Source of the DNA: Paraburkholderia aromaticivorans
GTDB taxonomy: Bacteria > Pseudomonadota > Gammaproteobacteria > Burkholderiales > Burkholderiaceae
Reading direction: 5' to 3'
Assembly: GCF_012689525.1 (NCBI RefSeq)
Contig: NZ_CP051514.1
Span: 2,294,001-2,358,000 of the forward strand
Length of the DNA stretch: 64,000 nt
Positions 54,397 through 63,884 of this stretch are shown here, one piece after another (the first letter of the stretch is position 1; each line of letters starts with the position of its first letter). The position numbers and the translations under genes were made by a program. The notes under the pieces are model-generated. The model saw nothing but the letters and a program-made list of their open reading frames with translations, was not told the DNA's origin and made no database searches.

Positions 54397-55515
54397 ATGA
54401 GTCGACCCGTGACACGTTGCAAGGATCCAGTTCGAGTTCTGCGCATAAGAATCAAGGACAAGCATGCTTCGTCGCTTGCCGGGATGGCGCGGGCTGTGAA
54501 CTTTGTCTGGAACTATTGCAATGACCTGTCGCTCCAGATCTTTCGCCGCGAGCGGCGCTTTGCCTCTGGCATTGAGCTCCAGCGTTATCTGAACGGGGCC
54601 TCGAAAGAAGGCCTGGCGGTCGGCTCGGCCGTGTTTCAGCAGATCGCCGAAGAGTATGCGACGCGCCGCAAACAGCACCGCAAGTTAAAGCTTCGATGGC
54701 GTCGCCCGGCCGGCGCGCGACGCTCGCTGGGATGGATTCCATTCAAAGCCCGCTCGGTTGTATGGCGCCATGGTCAGGCCCACTTTCAGGGCCTGCATGT
54801 TGGCGTCTGGGACAGCTATGGCCTGGCCGGCTATGAGTTCGGCGCCGGTTGCATCTCCGAGGACAGCCGCGGCCGCTGGTATCTGAACGTGACGGTCAAG
54901 GTGAAGTCTGCCCGGCCCAATGAAGCCAACCCGGATCTGGGAATCGACCTCGGGCTCAAGACCTTTGCCGGCTTCTCGGACGAACGTCTTCCCAATGTCG
55001 ACGCGCAGCGCTTCTACCGCGACCTCGAACCCGCGCTCGCCACTGCCCAGCGAGCACGCAGGAAGAGCCGGGTGAAGGCGATCCACGCCCGGATCGCGAA
55101 CCGCAGGAAGGACTTTCTGCATCAACCCAGCAGCCGGCTCGCTCGCGAGTACGGTGCAATCTTTGTCGGCAACGTGAATGCTTCGGCCCTCGCGAAAGGA
55201 CAGCACAGCAAGTCTGTGCTCGACGCGGGCTGGTCGACGTTCCGGACCATGCTTCGGTACAAGTGCGATGACGCAGGCGTATGGTTCGATGAGGTCGATG
55301 AAGCGTTTTCTACCCAGACCTGTTCGTGCTGCGCGAGCCGCACGGGGCCGAAAGGTGTCGCAGGTCCTGGAATAAGAGAATGGAAATGCATCCATTGTGA
55401 AACGACACATGATCGTGATCGCAATGCTGCCCGCAACATTCTCGCGGTCGGACGTGACCGCCTCGCAGGAGGAATCCCCGCCCTTTCCGCGCAAGCGGCA
55501 GTCGGTCACGACTGA
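54397..55515 (+). CDS. tnpB: IS605-type TnpB (RNA-guided nuclease family)
   Basis: 372 residues. An N-terminal OrfB-type domain, RuvC-I GIDLGLKTF (Asp near 186), a zinc finger CSCC/CIHC, and RuvC-III THDRDRNAARNIL. The RuvC-II segment reads AIFVGNVNASAL, with Gly where many TnpBs have Glu (VENLN); a Glu in DEVDEAFSTQTCS may take its place, as in TnpB groups with a rearranged catalytic site. No tnpA gene is near, so the element is of the tnpB-only type. Confidence 0.88.
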   Translation: MSRPVTRCKDPVRVLRIRIKDKHASSLAGMARAVNFVWNYCNDLSLQIFRRERRFASGIELQRYLNGASKEGLAVGSAVFQQIAEEYATRRKQHRKLKLRWRRPAGARRSLGWIPFKARSVVWRHGQAHFQGLHVGVWDSYGLAGYEFGAGCISEDSRGRWYLNVTVKVKSARPNEANPDLGIDLGLKTFAGFSDERLPNVDAQRFYRDLEPALATAQRARRKSRVKAIHARIANRRKDFLHQPSSRLAREYGAIFVGNVNASALAKGQHSKSVLDAGWSTFRTMLRYKCDDAGVWFDEVDEAFSTQTCSCCASRTGPKGVAGPGIREWKCIHCETTHDRDRNAARNILAVGRDRLAGGIPALSAQAAVGHD

Positions 55516-55527
55516 GGGCGGGGAGAT
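55474..55527 (+). ncRNA. Candidate right-end/omega-RNA fold of the tnpB element
   Basis: Outer stem ATCCCCGCCCT / AGGGCGGGG encloses two hairpins: CCGC-GCAA-GCGG with a GNRA loop (55487-55498) and GTCG-GTCA-CGAC (55501-55512). It overlaps the tnpB 3' end, where omega-RNA scaffolds of TnpB lie. The guide position just after it is now occupied by the IS1111-type element. Confidence 0.55.
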
Positions 55528-55529
55528 GG

Positions 55530-56939
55530 TATGAACACCTCCCTCCCCTCGGGGAAGTGCCAGGGCCGAAAGGGGCTCTCGCTTGACCGATGGCATCGAT
55601 GTGCCAAAGTGAAAGTTCCACGAGTCACTTGAGGTAAGGAGAGCCCAAATGAATGCTACGACATATGGTCTGGATATCGCAAAGGCCGTGTTTCAAATGT
55701 ACTGGGTAGATGGACAAAGTGGCGAGATCTGTAGTCGAAAATTCCGTCGTGAACAGCTGATCCGGTTTCTCGCAACCCGGGCACCAGGAAAGGTGGCGCT
55801 GGAGGCATGCGGAGGGGCGCACTGGTGGGCGCGAAAAATCCAGAGTCTCGGACATCAGGTGGTGTTGTTGCATGCGAAATACGTGCGTCCGTTCGTCAAA
55901 ACCAACAAGACGGATGCGGCAGACGCCCAGGCGATCTGGACGGCGGCCCAGCAACCCGGGATGCGAACTGTGGCGATCAAGAGCGTAGACCAGCAAGCCA
56001 TCCTGAGCCTGCACCGCATCCGGTCGGGCCTGGTGGCGACACGAACCCGCGAAACCAATCAGATTCGCGGGTTGCTTGCGGAATATGGACTGTACTTCCG
56101 ATATGGCCGCAAGGCGCTCATGAATGAGCTCAAGGCACGTATGGCCGAGATAGAAGAGGTCGTGCCGCAGCTTGTCTGGCGGGCGTTGTTGCGTCAGCTC
56201 GAACAGCTCCAGCAGGTCGAGCAGGGGATTGACGAAGCCGAGCGGGAAAATCTGCAGTGGCTGAAATCCAGTCCCCAGGCAAAAACGCTCGATGACATAG
56301 CCGGCGTGGGTCCATTGACAGCCACAGCCACTGTTGCGGTCATGGGCTCGCCAAAGGCATTTCGCTCCGGACGCGCATTTGCGGCGAGTATCGGCCTGGT
56401 ACCCCGTCAGAGTGGGACTGGGGGCAACGTCAGACTCGGCGGCATCAGCAAAAGGGGTGACCCCTATCTGAGACAGCTATTGATCCATGGCGCGCGAATG
56501 GTCGTGACCCATTCCAAACAACGTCCCCAGTGGGTAGAAGCGTTGCTGAAACGGCGTCCGGTCAATGTGGTGGTGGTCGCGTTGGCCAACAAGATGGCAC
56601 GAACGGCGTGGGCGTTGCTCGCGCATAACCGGTCTTATGAGCGGGAATTTGTGAGCGAGCGACCAGCCGTCGCGGTATAGATTGAAACGATGAGTCTTTG
56701 AACACAGGAGTTGCGCAGAGCAAGGGTAACGTGTGATGGCAAACCAGGTCGGACCGTGGAAACGCAAACCTGATGACGTCCATGGGCGTGAAGCCCGCCG
56801 TGGGAGATGAGGTCGTTTCCAGCAGATTCCATCAAGGCCAGCGGGCACCGTCTCGCAATGAAGGTCGGATATAAGACTGCAACCGCTTCTGCTAGCCAAA
56901 ACATCAACCCCCTGCCTTGCGGAACGGGAGGTGTTCATA
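55530..56939 (+). mobile_element. IS110-family, IS1111-group insertion sequence (copy B)
   Basis: Same length (1410 bp), subterminal inverted repeats and interior as copy A at 29158-30567, and inserted at the same point of the tnpB element. Confidence 0.9.
55649..56680 (+). CDS. IS110-family transposase (identical second copy)
   Basis: 343 residues, identical in sequence to the transposase at 29277-30308, with the same DEDD residues and serine motif. Preceded by the same AAGGAGA ribosome-binding site. Its downstream non-coding end (56681-56925) is the second copy of the candidate bridge RNA. Confidence 0.93.
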   Translation: MNATTYGLDIAKAVFQMYWVDGQSGEICSRKFRREQLIRFLATRAPGKVALEACGGAHWWARKIQSLGHQVVLLHAKYVRPFVKTNKTDAADAQAIWTAAQQPGMRTVAIKSVDQQAILSLHRIRSGLVATRTRETNQIRGLLAEYGLYFRYGRKALMNELKARMAEIEEVVPQLVWRALLRQLEQLQQVEQGIDEAERENLQWLKSSPQAKTLDDIAGVGPLTATATVAVMGSPKAFRSGRAFAASIGLVPRQSGTGGNVRLGGISKRGDPYLRQLLIHGARMVVTHSKQRPQWVEALLKRRPVNVVVVALANKMARTAWALLAHNRSYEREFVSERPAVAV

Positions 56940-56952
56940 TAAGGACGTCAAG

Positions 56953-58122
56953 ATCGGTATTCCACTCGACGCACTGGACACTGTTCCTCACGCGGATCGC
57001 CTGCTTCTCGCGCTTGCGCTTCTCGTAGTCAGGCTGTCCGTTCAGGCAGTCCACCTCGATTTCGACACGCTGGGGCGTACCCGTCAGAACGAAGTCGGGG
57101 AGGATGTGGTCGGCATTTGGCGACAGTGGCTTTTCAAACGCGCGGCGCTCGCGTCAGTCTGTTTGCGATCGCAACCTCGAACGAGGAGTCGCACGGCAGG
57201 AAGGTGGCAGAGCATCAGGCACATGTCGACCACGCGGGCGTAGCCCTTTTTCAACTCGAGCAGCATCAGCGCCACAACGCGCGCCTGTTTGTTTCCGATG
57301 GCTGCGTGGGCGGACCGGTAGGACGTCACTATTTTGTCCAGCAGCCGGTTGTCGATGTAATAGCGACGGCGACTCTGACGCAGGGTGATGGCGTGCCCGT
57401 ACTTCGACGCGGTTATTTCGTTGATCTCGCCGAGCACCAGCCCGCGGCGGGATGGTGCTGCCTCGCCGCCGGGCGCAAGTGCGGCGATGAACTGGTGCAG
57501 TTCGTCGTTGATCGATCGAGCCTGCGCCTCTTCGAACCGGCGCATCACGTGCAGCACGCGCTCAGCCGGCTGTCCATTGATCGGACCGTCTCCAACCGCG
57601 TCCAGGAGCACGGCGTTGCGAAAGCCCCAGTGCCGGCTTTCTACGGTTCTGGCCAGATGTTCAGGCTCGCTTCGCGCCAAGAAACTGCAGGAACGCAAGC
57701 AACGAAGCGGATCTCCTCGATGTGCGCTCGCCTGCCGTTTCGGGTCGGGCGGACGCGGTGGGCCCGGTCGGATCAGCTGCGGGGGCAAATACGACATCAA
57801 GGCGCGTGTTGAGGCCCGTGGCAGTTTGCCGGATTGCGGCGTGCGGCGACGTTGCCCGGGTCACGGTCGTCGTGCCGTCCTTGAAGAACGGACAGGCCTT
57901 CGCGTGGCGGTGGCCATCGTCCGGCCAGCCTGCGAGGTGGTAGATCGAGCCGTAGCGCCGGATCACCAGGCGCAGCGGCTTGTTGCGCTGGGCGCATTTG
58001 CACTCTGCCCAGCCGGGCGTCTTGCGCGCAAGTTCGAGCGCATGCACATACCTGGCCGAAAATTCTAGCACTTCTTGCAGGGGATACGTGCGGCTGCCGA
58101 ATGCATCGCAGATCTCCGACAT
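56953..58122 (-). pseudogene. DUF1173-type plasmid gene, multiply frameshifted and truncated
   Basis: Starts intact at ATG 58122 with CKCAQRN and KACPFF motifs. The frame breaks at about 57677 (LLAFLQFL to ARSEPEHL), and again near 57190 and 57145. The last readable part, FEKPLSPNADHILPDFVLTG, then QRVEIEVDCLNGQPDYEKRK, is cut by the mobile element at 56952. The order of blocks matches plasmid DUF1173 proteins as I remember them. At least three frame changes make this a decayed gene rather than a single error. Confidence 0.65.
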
Positions 58123-58669
58123 GGCGAGTTTGGGCGAGAGTGGATCGAACCATTATCGGGACGCGTCGGCGGATAGAACCGGGAAGAGCTGCGAAATTGA
58201 GCGTCATTCGGGGCCGGAAGATCTTCATTGCAAAAGAAACTGGCAGTGCCCCGGAAGTAGGCGCGCCGGGAATAGTCGTTTCGGCACAAGGCAGTAGGAA
58301 TTGTTATCCACATCCTTACGCACACAAACTGTGGATAACTCACGGTGGTGCCGCAGGCCATTGCCTCGAAAAGGCCTTTGTATTGGCGATCTTTCCATGG
58401 GAGCGCAAGGTTATGCCGACGTATTCTGCGATTTACCACCCGCGATCCGTCGCATCGACTCGGCCGCCTGGCGGCTATTTTTTTGTACCTCCTTGGCTAA
58501 GCGTAGGTCAGGGCTTCGCTTTCCTGCGCTCTCACGCGTTTCGCCCAGTTCCCTCGCATCCCCTCCGGGTTCGCATCGCGCGACGCGGAAAATCCACTTT
58601 ATCTGTGACCGATCCATGCCCGCTTGACGGCAGGCTGGCCTTCGGCCAATCCATTTTGGAGCTTCAACC
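58123..58669. other. Regulatory gap upstream of nrdJ
   Basis: 547 bases without a gene. It holds the two DnaA boxes described separately and a short GCCGC/GCGGC stem followed by TATTTTTTT (about 58469-58489), a possible attenuator or terminator. No cobalamin riboswitch box recognised. Confidence 0.45.
58304..58338. promoter_or_regulatory. Two inverted perfect DnaA boxes
   Basis: TTATCCACA at 58304-58312 and TGTGGATAA at 58330-58338, facing each other across 17 bases, about 330 bp before nrdJ. They could couple reductase expression to replication, as DnaA does for E. coli nrdAB, or be part of a replication origin. Confidence 0.6.
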
Positions 58670-61192
58670 ATGAACGCAAATGAAAAAATGCTCACCAGCG
58701 CGCTGGCACCGCAAGCGATTTCTGTCGAACAACTGGCGAAGAAATACGCCAAGGGAGACGAAACGACGATCACGGACGTTCGCCTCCGGGTCGCCCGTGC
58801 CCTCGCGGCGAATGAGCCGCAGGAAATCCGTTCCGAGATGGAAGCCCGCTTCCTTGATACCATGGAAAGTGGCTTCGTGCCGGCGGGTCGCATCAACTCG
58901 GCTGCGGGCACCGACATTCAGGCGACACTCATCAATTGCTTCGTTCAACCGGTCGGCGACGCAGTCAATGCCGAGAGCTGCGGCAAAGTCGGCATCTACA
59001 CCGCGCTTGCTGAAGCTGCTGAAACGATGCGTCGGGGCGGTGGAGTCGGTTACGATTTCTCAGCGATCCGTCCGAAAAACGCCTACGTGAAGGGTACGCA
59101 CTCCCGTGCGTCGGGTCCGCTGTCTTTCATGGACGTCTTTGATGCGTCGTGCACGACCGTGGAGTCTGCCGGTGCCCGTCGTGGTGCCCAGATGGGCGCG
59201 CTCCGCTGCGATCACCCAGACATCGAAGCCTTCATTAACGGCAAGCGCACCAAAGGGAAGTTGAACAATTTCAACATCTCGGTCGGTGTGACGGACGCGT
59301 TCATGCAGGCCGTCGAAGATGATCGGGAGGTGGAGCTCGTGCACGTCGCGGCGCCGCACCCGGATCTTGAGGGCACGTACCTGAGAGACGACGGAAAGTA
59401 CGTCTATCGTAAGGTTCGAGCCCGTGATCTGTGGGAGCAGATCATGAAGTCGACCTACGACCACGCGGAACCGGGCGTACTGTTCATCGATCGGATGAAC
59501 GAAGAGAACAATCTGCATTACGTAGAAGTTATCAGCGCGACAAATCCGTGCGGCGAGCAACCGTTGCCGGACTATGGTTGCTGCTGCCTGGGTTCGGGTA
59601 ACCTGACGAAGTTCGTGGTCTCGCCGTTTGCAGACGATGCCCGATTCGATATGGCGGGTTTCGTGTCGATGGTCAAGACCAGCATCCGCATGCTCGACAA
59701 CGTGCTTGATGTGTCCTACTGGCCGCTCGAAAAGCAGCACGAGGAGGCCCTTGCCAAGCGTCGTATCGGTCTGGGCTTTCTCGGTCTGGGCGACGCGCTG
59801 GTGATGCTGCGCGTACCGTACAACTCGCCGCGCGCGAGAGAGTGGGCGGTGACGATCTCGGAAGCCATGCGTGATGCGGCTTACGAGGCGTCCATCGAGT
59901 TGGCCCGCGAGAAGGGCGCTTTCCCGTTGCTGGATGCGGAAAAGTACCTTCAAAGCGGTTTCGCTTCTCGCCTGCCGGCGCACATCAAGGCGGGTATCCG
60001 CGAACACGGTATTCGCAATTCGCATCTGTTGTCGATCGCGCCGACCGGCACTATTACGCTTGTGTTCGCGGACAACGCGTCGAACGGTATCGAGCCTGCC
60101 TTCGGGTGGGGTTACAACCGCAAGGTGCGTCAGGACGACGGCACGACGAAGTCGCAGGTGGTCTATGACCATGCGCTGCGCGTCTATCACGAGCAACTCG
60201 GCCTCGGTCAGGTGCTGGCGAACGACGACGGATCGATTGAGTTCAGGGATTTGCCTGACTACTTCGTCCACGCACGCGAGATCAGCGCGACCGAGCACGT
60301 ACAGATGCTCGAAGCGGTGCAGCCGTTCATCGACACGTCCATCAGCAAGACCGTGAATGTCGCCGAAGACTATCCGTACGACGAGTTCAAAGACTTGTAC
60401 CGCGATGCGTGGAAGGCGGGACTCAAGGGCCTGGCGACGTATCGCCCGAACGACACGTTGGGTTCCGTCCTCTCTGACGCGACAGCCGTCGCAACGGTTG
60501 CGACCGTCTCCGTCGTGGCCGACGACGATCCTCTCGTCAAGCGCTTTCAGGCCCGTCCGGAAGGAGATCTTGAGTCGATCACCTCGAAGATCGAATACAC
60601 CAACCTGGAAGGCAAGCAGAGCGCCTACCTCTCGATCAGCTTCATGACCGTCAAGGGCATCATCGACGGAATGGAAGTCGAGATCGAGCGTCCGGTTGAG
60701 TTCTTCATGCCAGCCGGTCAGCGTACGGAAGGTCAGCAGTGGATCACGGCCTCCATGCGGCTGTTGTCGATGGTTGCGCGGTCAGGCGGATCGATCGCGA
60801 AAGCGCTCGCCAACCTGCGTGAGACCGTGTGGGATAAAGGCCCGGTTCGTTGCGGTCACATAATCCGGGAGGATGGTGTGCAGATTCCGCGTCATCACGA
60901 TTCGGAGGTCGCTGCGCTGGCGCATGCGCTTCAGCGCATGCTCGCGAAGCGTGGCTTCCTGGATGCCGATGGGAATCAGGTGCCCGTGCGCGTGCTGTCG
61001 CAGGCCTATGCCAGGCGCGTTGGTGTGAGCACGGAATTCGTGGAGAGGAACGACGTGCAGATCGAAACGAGCAAGCCCTTTTACGGCAATGGCCTTGGCA
61101 AAAATTGCCCCACCTGTGGCGCGCACGAAATGCACAAGATCGATGGTTGCCTGAAGTGTCTGCATTGCGGCGAAGTCGGTAGCTGCGGCTAA
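58670..61192 (+). CDS. nrdJ: Class II (adenosylcobalamin-dependent) ribonucleotide reductase
   Basis: 840 residues. NPCGEQPLPDYG near residue 290 supplies the active-site Cys and Glu, APTGTITL near 460 the second glycyl/Ser-Thr loop, LINCFVQP near 90 the redox Cys, and the C-terminal tail CPTCG, CLKCLHCG, SCG the swinging/zinc cysteines. It makes deoxynucleotides without oxygen, using vitamin B12. No partner subunit gene is needed for this class. A clear terminator follows. Confidence 0.95.
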   Translation: MNANEKMLTSALAPQAISVEQLAKKYAKGDETTITDVRLRVARALAANEPQEIRSEMEARFLDTMESGFVPAGRINSAAGTDIQATLINCFVQPVGDAVNAESCGKVGIYTALAEAAETMRRGGGVGYDFSAIRPKNAYVKGTHSRASGPLSFMDVFDASCTTVESAGARRGAQMGALRCDHPDIEAFINGKRTKGKLNNFNISVGVTDAFMQAVEDDREVELVHVAAPHPDLEGTYLRDDGKYVYRKVRARDLWEQIMKSTYDHAEPGVLFIDRMNEENNLHYVEVISATNPCGEQPLPDYGCCCLGSGNLTKFVVSPFADDARFDMAGFVSMVKTSIRMLDNVLDVSYWPLEKQHEEALAKRRIGLGFLGLGDALVMLRVPYNSPRAREWAVTISEAMRDAAYEASIELAREKGAFPLLDAEKYLQSGFASRLPAHIKAGIREHGIRNSHLLSIAPTGTITLVFADNASNGIEPAFGWGYNRKVRQDDGTTKSQVVYDHALRVYHEQLGLGQVLANDDGSIEFRDLPDYFVHAREISATEHVQMLEAVQPFIDTSISKTVNVAEDYPYDEFKDLYRDAWKAGLKGLATYRPNDTLGSVLSDATAVATVATVSVVADDDPLVKRFQARPEGDLESITSKIEYTNLEGKQSAYLSISFMTVKGIIDGMEVEIERPVEFFMPAGQRTEGQQWITASMRLLSMVARSGGSIAKALANLRETVWDKGPVRCGHIIREDGVQIPRHHDSEVAALAHALQRMLAKRGFLDADGNQVPVRVLSQAYARRVGVSTEFVERNDVQIETSKPFYGNGLGKNCPTCGAHEMHKIDGCLKCLHCGEVGSCG

Positions 61193-61641
61193 CCGGTTGC
61201 TCCTCGCGATAGCGATGTTGCGAGGGGTGGCAGAGGCCCTGAACCGGCTCTGGTCTGGATCTCTCCAATCCCTGTCGCCTCTGCTGGCGGGATTGGCCCC
61301 CGGGTATCGAAAAACGCCGCCTTCTTTCCTTACCCCAAACCCGACAATGTCGGGTTTTTCTTCGTCCCCAAAAAACGCCTTATTTTAATGAGCCGCGAGG
61401 CGTCGTCATCCTGAGTGATCCACCTGAAACGCGCCCGTCGCGCGTCGCCGAATATTGGGGCCGTTCGGCGGGTTTTCTTTTTTGCGCGCCATTGCCGGTT
61501 TTCCGATGACGCGAGGCAATTCGAGGCTGTCGGAAGTGTTTGCCGAGTGGCGCGCCCAAACTTCGTCGTAACACCACGCGAAAACTGATCCGTGAACATG
61601 CTCCAAATACGATTACTTGTACATGTTAGTGGCCCATGATA
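61193..61641. other. Non-coding stretch after nrdJ
   Basis: About 450 bases. Apart from the terminator at 61337-61360 I see no gene or repeat. Confidence 0.4.
61337..61360 (+). terminator. Rho-independent terminator after nrdJ
   Basis: Stem AAACCCGAC / GTCGGGTTT with a 3-base loop, continuing into TTTTT. Confidence 0.8.
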
Positions 61642-61667
61642 GACTTGTACTTGTTACGGTACGAGTC
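61642..61667. promoter_or_regulatory. Inverted repeat operator of the YefM-YoeB operon
   Basis: GACTTGTAC / GTACGAGTC (8 of 9 positions match), 14 bases before the antitoxin start; a further TTGTACATG lies at 61617. GTAC-centred repeats are where YefM-type antitoxins bind to repress their own promoter. Confidence 0.6.
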
Positions 61668-61681
61668 TATAAGGATGGCAT

Positions 61682-61942
61682 ATGCGCACAATTCCCTTTT
61701 CGGACGCACGCGCGAACTTAAAACGCGTCATTGACCAGGTAGTCGATGACGTTGACGTTACGCTTATCACTCGGCGCGACGCGCCCAATGCGATCCTCAT
61801 GTCTCAGGAGCATTACGACAGCCTGATGGAAACGGTACACCTGCTGCGCTCTCCGGCCAACGTAGCTCATCTTGAGCGATCGATCGCGCAGGCGCGCGCC
61901 GGCAAGGTCAAGCCCCGCAAGCTCGCTGAAGACGCCGAATGA
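61682..61942 (+). CDS. yefM: YefM-type antitoxin (Phd/YefM family)
   Basis: 86 residues. The N-terminal DNA-binding domain reads MRTIPFSDARANLKRVIDQV and NAILMSQEHYDSLMETVHLL, typical of YefM; the C-terminal acidic/basic tail should wrap the toxin. The stop overlaps the toxin start (ATGA). Confidence 0.92.
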   Translation: MRTIPFSDARANLKRVIDQVVDDVDVTLITRRDAPNAILMSQEHYDSLMETVHLLRSPANVAHLERSIAQARAGKVKPRKLAEDAE

Positions 61943-62205
61943 GCGGTGCTTTGAACATCTTGTGGACCGCCGAGGCATGGGACGACTATGTCTACTGGCA
62001 GGGGCCGGACAAAAAGACGTTGAAGCGTATCAATCAACTCGTCAAGGATATGCAGCGCTCCCCGTTCGATGGTGTTGGCAAACCCGAGTCGCTGAAGCAA
62101 AACCTGACGGGTTTTTGGTCGCGCCGCATCGATGAGACGAATCGACTGGTCTACGAAGTCGCTGGCACACAGATCAACATCGTATCGTGCCGCTACCACT
62201 ACTGA
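61939..62205 (+). CDS. yoeB: YoeB-type mRNA interferase toxin
   Basis: 88 residues. Contains WTAEAWDDYVYWQGPDKKTL, PFDGVGKPESLKQNLTGFWS, RRIDETNRLVYEV and the end CRYHY, with the Glu, Arg and His residues used by YoeB to cut mRNA in the ribosomal A site. Full length for the family, so probably active. Confidence 0.92.
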   Translation: MSGALNILWTAEAWDDYVYWQGPDKKTLKRINQLVKDMQRSPFDGVGKPESLKQNLTGFWSRRIDETNRLVYEVAGTQINIVSCRYHY

Positions 62206-62264
62206 TCCAAGGGAAAAGGGAGCCGAGACAGGCGAGCGAACGAAAAATGAAAGAAATTTAACTC

Positions 62265-62537
62265 TTGGAATGGCAGGTTGGGGCGCTCACGGTTGAAGAC
62301 GAGCCAATCCTTCGCATTGGCGGCTATGTTATTTACGAACTGGCTTCCGAACGCGAGACAATCATCCTCAATAATAGCGACGTCCCCCTTCGACATGTTG
62401 CCATCCCTGACTCAACGGCCTACGTGTTCGATTTCCGCAACCAGCAGGTCAAATCGAATCTCGGACGTGCTCGTCTCTACCAACGTTACCTTGATGCGTC
62501 AGGGAATCTCAAGCTGGTAGCTGATCCCGAAGCATAG
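62265..62537 (+). CDS. Small hypothetical protein
   Basis: 90 residues using TTG 62265; no in-frame ATG is available near. Beta-rich pattern (PILRIGGYVIYELASERETI). Follows the toxin gene by 59 bases. Start uncertain. Confidence 0.5.
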   Translation: MEWQVGALTVEDEPILRIGGYVIYELASERETIILNNSDVPLRHVAIPDSTAYVFDFRNQQVKSNLGRARLYQRYLDASGNLKLVADPEA

Positions 62538-62586
62538 AAAAAATGCTGGCCTGCGCCGGCGCAAATGGAAAGAAAGGGGAATTTCG

Positions 62587-62853
62587 GTGAGTCTTTCAAT
62601 CACAGACCGGTTCTCTATCGGCGGCGGCCTCGTGGGTGTCGCCGGCCTTGGCTTTGGGTTCTTCTCAGTTAACGGTGACCGGGCGCATAAGCGAATCATC
62701 AGGCGCCAAGCCAAGGTTTTCCCGGAAACGTTCAATCGTCTAGCGAAGGAGTATCGCAAGGCCGCCGGCATTGACGACGAGCCTGAGCTTCTAAAGTTGA
62801 ATGTAGCGTCGTCATCAATTCCTTCTCGGCGGGCGTACCAAACAGCTGAATAA
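62587..62853 (+). CDS. Small membrane-anchored hypothetical protein
   Basis: 88 residues from GTG 62587 with RBS AAAGGGG. A glycine-rich hydrophobic segment (GGGLVGVAGLGFGFFSV) and a basic, helical C-terminal part. Confidence 0.5.
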   Translation: MSLSITDRFSIGGGLVGVAGLGFGFFSVNGDRAHKRIIRRQAKVFPETFNRLAKEYRKAAGIDDEPELLKLNVASSSIPSRRAYQTAE

Positions 62854-62945
62854 GAGCATCGCAGTACCGGTCGGTAAAACCGAAACGGTTCTGCTTTAAC
62901 TGTCCGGAAAGAGCCTTGGCCGGTGAACTAGGATCGGAGGTTTCG

Positions 62946-63098
62946 ATGAAACGGTTCGCAGAATATGATGGCTGGAAGATCGAAGCATCTCCGACCGTCC
63001 TTGTGAGGCAGCGGCTTTTTCAGACAGGCGTGGTGATCGAACGCGACGACGGCGAGCGTTTCGTGCTCTCCGATCTGGGAAACCGGGTCTATCGATAG
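62946..63098 (+). CDS. Very small hypothetical protein
   Basis: 50 residues with RBS GGAGG. MKRFAEYDGWKIEASPTVLV then GVVIERDDGERFVLSDLGNR looks like a single beta-sheet domain. Confidence 0.5.
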   Translation: MKRFAEYDGWKIEASPTVLVRQRLFQTGVVIERDDGERFVLSDLGNRVYR

Positions 63099-63248
63099 CA
63101 AGCCTACGAGCGGGGCATCGAATGGGCGAGGCGCTGGATTGACAGTAGCTACCGGCTCGGCGCGCACAAGTCGGAAAAAAATGACAGAGAAGGGGCCTCG
63201 CGTTGGACAAGAAAGCGGAACTGGAGAAACTGCCGGGGTTGGACATTA

Positions 63249-63884
63249 TTGGCCATTATCGCGCCCCCAGTCATTGCGGTCGTGATAGTTGGCGGGTGTT
63301 GGGAGTTCGCCTTGTCCTGGTGGGTCGGCCTACCAGTTGTGGCCGCAATTCTCGTTGGCGGGCGGCTGTCGGAACGCGCCATCGATCGGAAGTACCTGCC
63401 GCTGGAGCGGAGATTCCCCCGCATGTCGGCACCTCTCCTCGATGTGCTTGCTGCCACCCACCGACGATGGACCCTCGTCGACATGGAACGGATGCGACCT
63501 GAGGGCATTCCTTTGTGGGCGATGCGGGAAAAGGCTTCGGGACGACGGGCTTCGCGTTTGGTGCAAGAACTGAGGCCGGTATTCCTGGAATCGTCTCAAG
63601 TCGGAATATTCGTAATGCTGATGAAGACGCTGGCGGAACGTGAGTCCATAGAAGCGGGGTTGCACCCGTCCGCCCACGATGGTGAATCGAGCGCGTCGGT
63701 TGCGACGAGGGTGCCGCCAGACGTCTTTTTGAGGGCGTTTTCTAACACCGCTCCTGACCCGCAGGAAGGCACGAAAGCGCTCTGGCGTCACGTGTATTGG
63801 CAGACGATCGGATGGCGGAGTGCGAGCGCAGAAATTGTCGATGTCCGTTTCAATTTTAATTTCGCGCGGACGCGGACCAGGTAA
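63249..63884 (+). CDS. Membrane-anchored hypothetical protein
   Basis: 211 residues from TTG 63249. Two hydrophobic segments near the start (IIAPPVIAVVIVGGCWEFAL, WWVGLPVVAAILVG), then a soluble domain. The start is doubtful: a better placed TTG at 63203 (MDKKAELEKLPGLDII) is in another frame, so an N-terminal frameshift is possible. Confidence 0.5.
   Translation: MAIIAPPVIAVVIVGGCWEFALSWWVGLPVVAAILVGGRLSERAIDRKYLPLERRFPRMSAPLLDVLAATHRRWTLVDMERMRPEGIPLWAMREKASGRRASRLVQELRPVFLESSQVGIFVMLMKTLAERESIEAGLHPSAHDGESSASVATRVPPDVFLRAFSNTAPDPQEGTKALWRHVYWQTIGWRSASAEIVDVRFNFNFARTRTR

Noticed and set aside
58339..58669. Cobalamin riboswitch before nrdJ
   Set aside because: No B12-box-like conserved core seen; the class II enzyme alone is not evidence.
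59060..60298. 412-codon minus-strand frame opposite nrdJ
   Set aside because: Shadow of the well-supported nrdJ gene; no recognisable domain.
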